From NCBI RefSeq assembly GCF_036499745.1, contig NZ_DASYDG010000048.1, forward strand, positions 9,083 to 73,082: DNA of 64,000 nucleotides. The letters run 5' to 3'. The notes below the pieces were generated by a model. It was not told the origin of the DNA, did not search any database, and saw only the letters and a list, made by a program, of their open reading frames with translations. Positions 60,858-64,000 of the stretch are shown piece after piece (positions within the stretch are counted from its first letter, which is position 1; every line of letters starts with the position of its first letter). Source of the stretch: Pinirhizobacter sp036499745. Lineage in GTDB: Bacteria; Pseudomonadota; Gammaproteobacteria; Xanthomonadales; Rhodanobacteraceae. Both the position numbers and the translations under genes were made by a program.

Positions 60858-62306
60858 TTAATTCACGTTGCCGTTGGTGCCGGTATGCGCTGCGCTGGCC
60901 ATCTTCACGTTGTTGGTGACCGCGTTGATGCGGGCCAGCTGCGGTGCCACCACTTCGCTGCGGAACTTCGCCAGCTGTACAGCCGGCAGCGGCTCGGGCT
61001 TGGGCAGGGTGACTGTTTGCGGGTCGCGCTGCACGTTGTTGACACGGAATTCGTAGTGAAGGTGCGGGCCGGTGGCGAGGCCGGTCATGCCGACGAAGCC
61101 GATCGTGCTGCCCTGCTGCACGCGCTGTCCCACCCTGATGTTGGCAAAACGCGACATGTGCCCGTAGGCGGTGCTGATGGTGCTGTTGTGCTGGATGATC
61201 ACGAAGTTGCCGTAGCCGTTCATCCAGCCCTTGAACTTCACCACGCCATCGCCGGCGGCGTGGATCGGCGTGCCGGTGGGGGCTGCGTAATCCACACCCT
61301 TGTGCGCGCGCATGGTGCCCAGGATCGGATGCATGCGGCCGGCGCTGAACTGCGAGGAGATGCGGGTGAAGTCTACCGGGATGCGCAGGAACGAACCCTG
61401 CAGCGGACGGCCTTCCTGGCTGTAGTAACCGAACTTGCCGTCGCTGTTGCGGAAGCGGTACGCGGTGTAGTGCTTGCCCTGGTTGATGAATTCCGCGGCG
61501 ACGATGTCGCCTTCACGCAGGTACGCGCCATCGCGGTACACGTCGTCGTAGATCACGGTGAAGCTATCGCCTACGCGCAGGTCCTGCACGAAGTCGATGT
61601 CGTATTTGAAGACCTCGGCGAGCTTCAGGATCATCGCGTTGCTCATGCCGGCCTTGGCACCGGCACCGAACAGCGAACCATCGATATCGCCATGGGCGAT
61701 GTGTTCACGCGTTTCCACCGCGCGCGCATCGGCGGTAAGCACCGGCTTGTCGCCATCAAGGCGCAAGGTGGCGCGGCTGTTCTCGTCCTGGTCGAAGCGG
61801 ATGCCTGCAAGCTTGTTGTGATCGTCGATCAGGAACTGGAATTCCTGGCCCACGCTGATGTGGTGCAGTGCGCGGGAGTTATCCGATGCATCCATCACAT
61901 GCTGCAGGTCGGTGAGGGTAAGTCCCTGCGTCTGGAAAATATCCGAAAGCGTCTGGCCCGGTTGTACCTGCACGCTGCGCCATTCTTCGGAGAGTTTCGG
62001 CGGGGGCGGCGTATCGATCGCGATGGGCAGCCTGAGCGGAAGCAGCGCGTGTACCGGTGGTACGGGATTGGTGCGCATGGCACCTGCCCAGGCCGGAATC
62101 ACCAATCCGGAAAGCACCACCACCAGCAGGGCCAGGCCACCGAGGATCCAGCGTTCGCGATGCCACTTCAGCGGCTGGTGCGAAGCGTTGCGATTGAACA
62201 ACGTCCAATGCGCGCAACGATCGTAGAAATGGGAGTGCCGACGCTGCGCCTTACGGCGGATCGCTTGGCGGCGCACTGAGTGCGCGATCCGTTTCGTTTC
62301 GGCCAT
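60858..62306 (-). CDS. M23 family peptidoglycan endopeptidase
   Basis: A 482-residue protein: basic N-terminus, one membrane helix (about 57-75, ILGGLALLVVVLSGLVIPAW), an OapA/LysM-like segment (about 105-160; VQVQPGQTLSDIFQTQGLTL), a middle domain, and the LytM/M23 zinc domain (about 325-425) with HKGVDYAAPTGTPI and HLHYEF. All zinc ligands are present, so it should cut DD- or LD-crosslinks like MepM. Start 62306 (MAETKRIAH) is preferred to 62345. It is divergent from tyrS. Confidence 0.93.
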   Translation of the reverse strand: MAETKRIAHSVRRQAIRRKAQRRHSHFYDRCAHWTLFNRNASHQPLKWHRERWILGGLALLVVVLSGLVIPAWAGAMRTNPVPPVHALLPLRLPIAIDTPPPPKLSEEWRSVQVQPGQTLSDIFQTQGLTLTDLQHVMDASDNSRALHHISVGQEFQFLIDDHNKLAGIRFDQDENSRATLRLDGDKPVLTADARAVETREHIAHGDIDGSLFGAGAKAGMSNAMILKLAEVFKYDIDFVQDLRVGDSFTVIYDDVYRDGAYLREGDIVAAEFINQGKHYTAYRFRNSDGKFGYYSQEGRPLQGSFLRIPVDFTRISSQFSAGRMHPILGTMRAHKGVDYAAPTGTPIHAAGDGVVKFKGWMNGYGNFVIIQHNSTISTAYGHMSRFANIRVGQRVQQGSTIGFVGMTGLATGPHLHYEFRVNNVQRDPQTVTLPKPEPLPAVQLAKFRSEVVAPQLARINAVTNNVKMASAAHTGTNGNVN

Positions 62307-62473
62307 GCCCCGAAATTCCGCTGCAACAAGATTGTCGCGTACCATAACGGTCCTGTGAGAAGCGCGTCAACGCCTTTTCGATCAAGCATTTGCAACACTT
62401 TTTTGGTTAACATCCACTTAACCGGACGTTCACTTGGTTGACGGCCGCCGACTAGAAAACCTTGAGGAAGAAG

Positions 62474-63685
62474 ATGAACGAGATCGACCAGGCGCTGGCC
62501 ACCATCGGCCGCGGCGCCGCCGACATCATCAAGCGCGAAGAGCTCGAAGCGAGGCTGAAAACGGGCCGGCCGCTGCGCGTGAAGGCCGGCTTCGATCCCA
62601 CGGCACCCGATTTGCACCTGGGTCATACCGTGCTGCTGAACAAGATGCGGCAGTTCCAGGACCTGGGACACCAGGTGATTTTCCTGATCGGCGACTTCAC
62701 CGGCATGATTGGCGACCCCAGCGGCAAGAACGTCACCCGCAAGCCGCTTACCCGCGAAGACGTGCTGGCCAACGCCGATACCTACGCCGAGCAGGTGTAC
62801 AAGGTGCTCGATCGAAAGCGCACCGAACTTCGCTTCAATTCCGAGTGGTTCGGCAAGATGGACGCGGCCGACCTCATCCGCTTGTCCTCGCAGCTCACCG
62901 TCGCGCGCATGCTCGAGCGCGACGACTTCGCCAGGCGCTATGCGGCGCAACAGCCCATCGCCATCCACGAATTCCTGTACCCATTGGTGCAGGGATACGA
63001 TTCGGTGGCCCTGAAGGCCGATGTCGAGCTCGGTGGTACCGACCAGACCTTCAACCTGCTGATGGGCCGCGGCCTGCAGGAGCACTACGGCCAGCCACCG
63101 CAGATCGTGATCACGATGCCGCTCCTTGAAGGCATCGATGGCGTGCAGAAGATGTCCAAGTCGCTGGGCAACTACATCGGCATCAACGAGCCTGCCATCG
63201 ACATCGTCACCAAGACGCTGAAGATCGATGACGACCTGCTATGGCGCTGGTTTGAACTACTGAGCTTCGAAACCAGCCTGAACGACATCGCGGTGATGAA
63301 GGCGGACATCGCCAGCGGTGCACTGAACCCGCGTGACGCCAAGCTCAAGCTGGCCCGCGAGCTCGCCGCGCGTTTCCACGATGCAGCCGCCGCCGACCAG
63401 GCCATCGCCGGCTGGCACGCGGTGGTGCGCGGAGAGGGAGACACCTCGCTGCTGCCCTTGTCGGACATCGTGGTGCCCACCGAAGGGCTTCGCCTGGGCG
63501 CCTTGCTCACCGCCGCCGGTCTTACCGCGAGCAACTCCGAAGCGGGCCGGAAACTGAAGGAACGGGCGGTGCGCATCGATGCCGAGGTGGTGGAAGACCC
63601 CCAGCGTGTCTTCGAACCCGGCTTCGAGGGGGTCTTGCAGGTAGGGAAACGCAACTTTGCCCGGGTTCGGCTGGTCGCTCCCTGA
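62474..63685 (+). CDS. tyrS: Tyrosyl-tRNA synthetase
   Basis: A 403-residue class I synthetase of the TyrZ-like bacterial type: HIGH signature HLGHT (48-52), KAGFDPTAPDLHLG, and KMSKS near 226-230. A C-terminal S4-like RNA-binding domain follows (about 335-403; EGLRLGALLTAAGLTASNSEAGRKLKERAVRID). It charges tRNA-Tyr. ATG 62474 follows AGGAAGA; a TTG four codons earlier is possible. Confidence 0.96.
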   Translation: MNEIDQALATIGRGAADIIKREELEARLKTGRPLRVKAGFDPTAPDLHLGHTVLLNKMRQFQDLGHQVIFLIGDFTGMIGDPSGKNVTRKPLTREDVLANADTYAEQVYKVLDRKRTELRFNSEWFGKMDAADLIRLSSQLTVARMLERDDFARRYAAQQPIAIHEFLYPLVQGYDSVALKADVELGGTDQTFNLLMGRGLQEHYGQPPQIVITMPLLEGIDGVQKMSKSLGNYIGINEPAIDIVTKTLKIDDDLLWRWFELLSFETSLNDIAVMKADIASGALNPRDAKLKLARELAARFHDAAAADQAIAGWHAVVRGEGDTSLLPLSDIVVPTEGLRLGALLTAAGLTASNSEAGRKLKERAVRIDAEVVEDPQRVFEPGFEGVLQVGKRNFARVRLVAP

Positions 63686-63689
63686 AAAT

Positions 63690-63733
63690 AAATTTCGTTG
63701 TGCATCAGTAGATTGGCGCACAACGTGAAATTT
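63690..63733 (+). terminator. Inverted repeat after tyrS, probable terminator
   Basis: AAATTTCGTTGTGC (63690-63703) pairs with GCACAACGTGAAATTT (63717-63733), allowing one or two bulged bases. It lies five bases after the tyrS stop and is followed by CTTC rather than a T run. It should mark the end of the tyrS transcript and shield it from the rRNA operon. Confidence 0.55.
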
Positions 63734-63844
63734 CTTCGCAACAACCGCTTGCCAAAAACTTCACGTTTCGTATTATTCGCGGCCCGCAGTCGCCCAACGT
63801 CGCAAGACGGACCGCCGGGACCCCTTCGAAAGTGAAAATGGGGT

Positions 63845-63873
63845 GTTGACGGACACGATAAGCGATGTAGAAT
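63845..63873 (+). promoter_or_regulatory. rRNA operon promoter (sigma-70 type)
   Basis: -35 TTGACG (63845-63850) and -10 TAGAAT (63868-63873) are exactly 17 bases apart. A GC-rich discriminator GGGCGGCTC follows, the feature that makes rRNA promoters sensitive to ppGpp. No open frame follows to the window edge. Confidence 0.88.
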
Positions 63874-64000
63874 GGGCGGCTCACCTCGGACGAAACGTCC
63901 TGAGGGAATCGGCAAAAAAGCCGGTTCGGCGATACCGATCTTTGACAGTGTGCGCAGGTGAATTGTGTGGGCGTCTTGCCTGGATACGTAGCGTGTCCAA
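63874..64000 (+). other. 5' leader of an rRNA operon (16S gene lies outside)
   Basis: After the promoter the text runs to the edge without coding sense. It contains AAAAAAGCCGGTTCGGC and a boxA-like GATCTTTGACAGT (about 63940-63952), typical of rrn antitermination leaders in this order. The 16S gene must start beyond base 64000. Confidence 0.75.

Noticed and set aside
1..64000. CRISPR array
   Set aside because: No series of direct repeats with regular spacers was seen anywhere, and no cas gene motifs were found.

Overview
The window comes from a high-GC gammaproteobacterium of the order Lysobacterales (Xanthomonadales), most likely Rhodanobacteraceae (Luteibacter/Dyella-like). I infer this from protein style and gene neighbourhoods: anmK with an M23 peptidase divergent from tyrS, coaBC-dut-long algC-type mutase, argS with a SPOR protein, a Xanthomonas-like virB/virD4 cluster, and an rRNA operon leader at the right edge. 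No database search was possible.

Layout. 1-6.8 kb: end of an unidentified gene, a TPR lipoprotein, a CxxC/HxH hypothetical protein, a SoxR/monooxygenase pair with a readable SoxR box, a Tat-exported SASA esterase, a DUF1428 gene, a decayed HxlR regulator and a DUF417 membrane protein. 6.8-13.8 kb: an accessory region that reads less GC-rich. It has long non-coding stretches, two terminator-ended RNA candidates, a possible winged-helix protein, a DUF3800 protein with an apparent CTG start, a membrane-anchored GTPase with a membrane partner, a broken serine recombinase, a tRNA-Ser 3'-end fragment and a perfect hairpin. 13.9-33.5 kb: core genes (ntrB-ntrC-GNAT, a PAS/GGDEF/EAL protein, a thiolase, a phospholipase D lipoprotein, yceI-sixA, an orphan ParA, speE/speA, a beta-hydroxyacid dehydrogenase, argS with a SPOR gene).

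33.5-39.6 kb: a candidate small RNA with C-rich loops between argS and radC, then a DUF4331-HupE-small membrane protein-DUF4198 operon that looks like metal uptake, then an AraC regulator with a Tat-lipoprotein hydrolase. 39.6-51.6 kb: a type IV secretion operon on the minus strand (unknown secreted protein, virB2, B3, B4, B5, B6, a 51-residue virB7, B8, B9, B10, B11, virD4) that ends in a lipase-like candidate effector. No relaxase and no virB1 are visible. 51.7-64 kb: coaBC, dut, the membrane-fused phosphomannomutase, pyrE, an exonuclease III homologue, ampG, a ribbon-helix-helix protein, anmK, an M23 endopeptidase, tyrS, and the promoter and leader of an rRNA operon.

The strongest candidates for undescribed biology are the GTPase/membrane pair, the two RNA candidates in the accessory region, the C-rich-loop RNA beside radC, and the secretion cluster with its lipase and unknown first gene. 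The accessory region has the marks of old integration at tRNA-Ser followed by decay, but only one end is visible.
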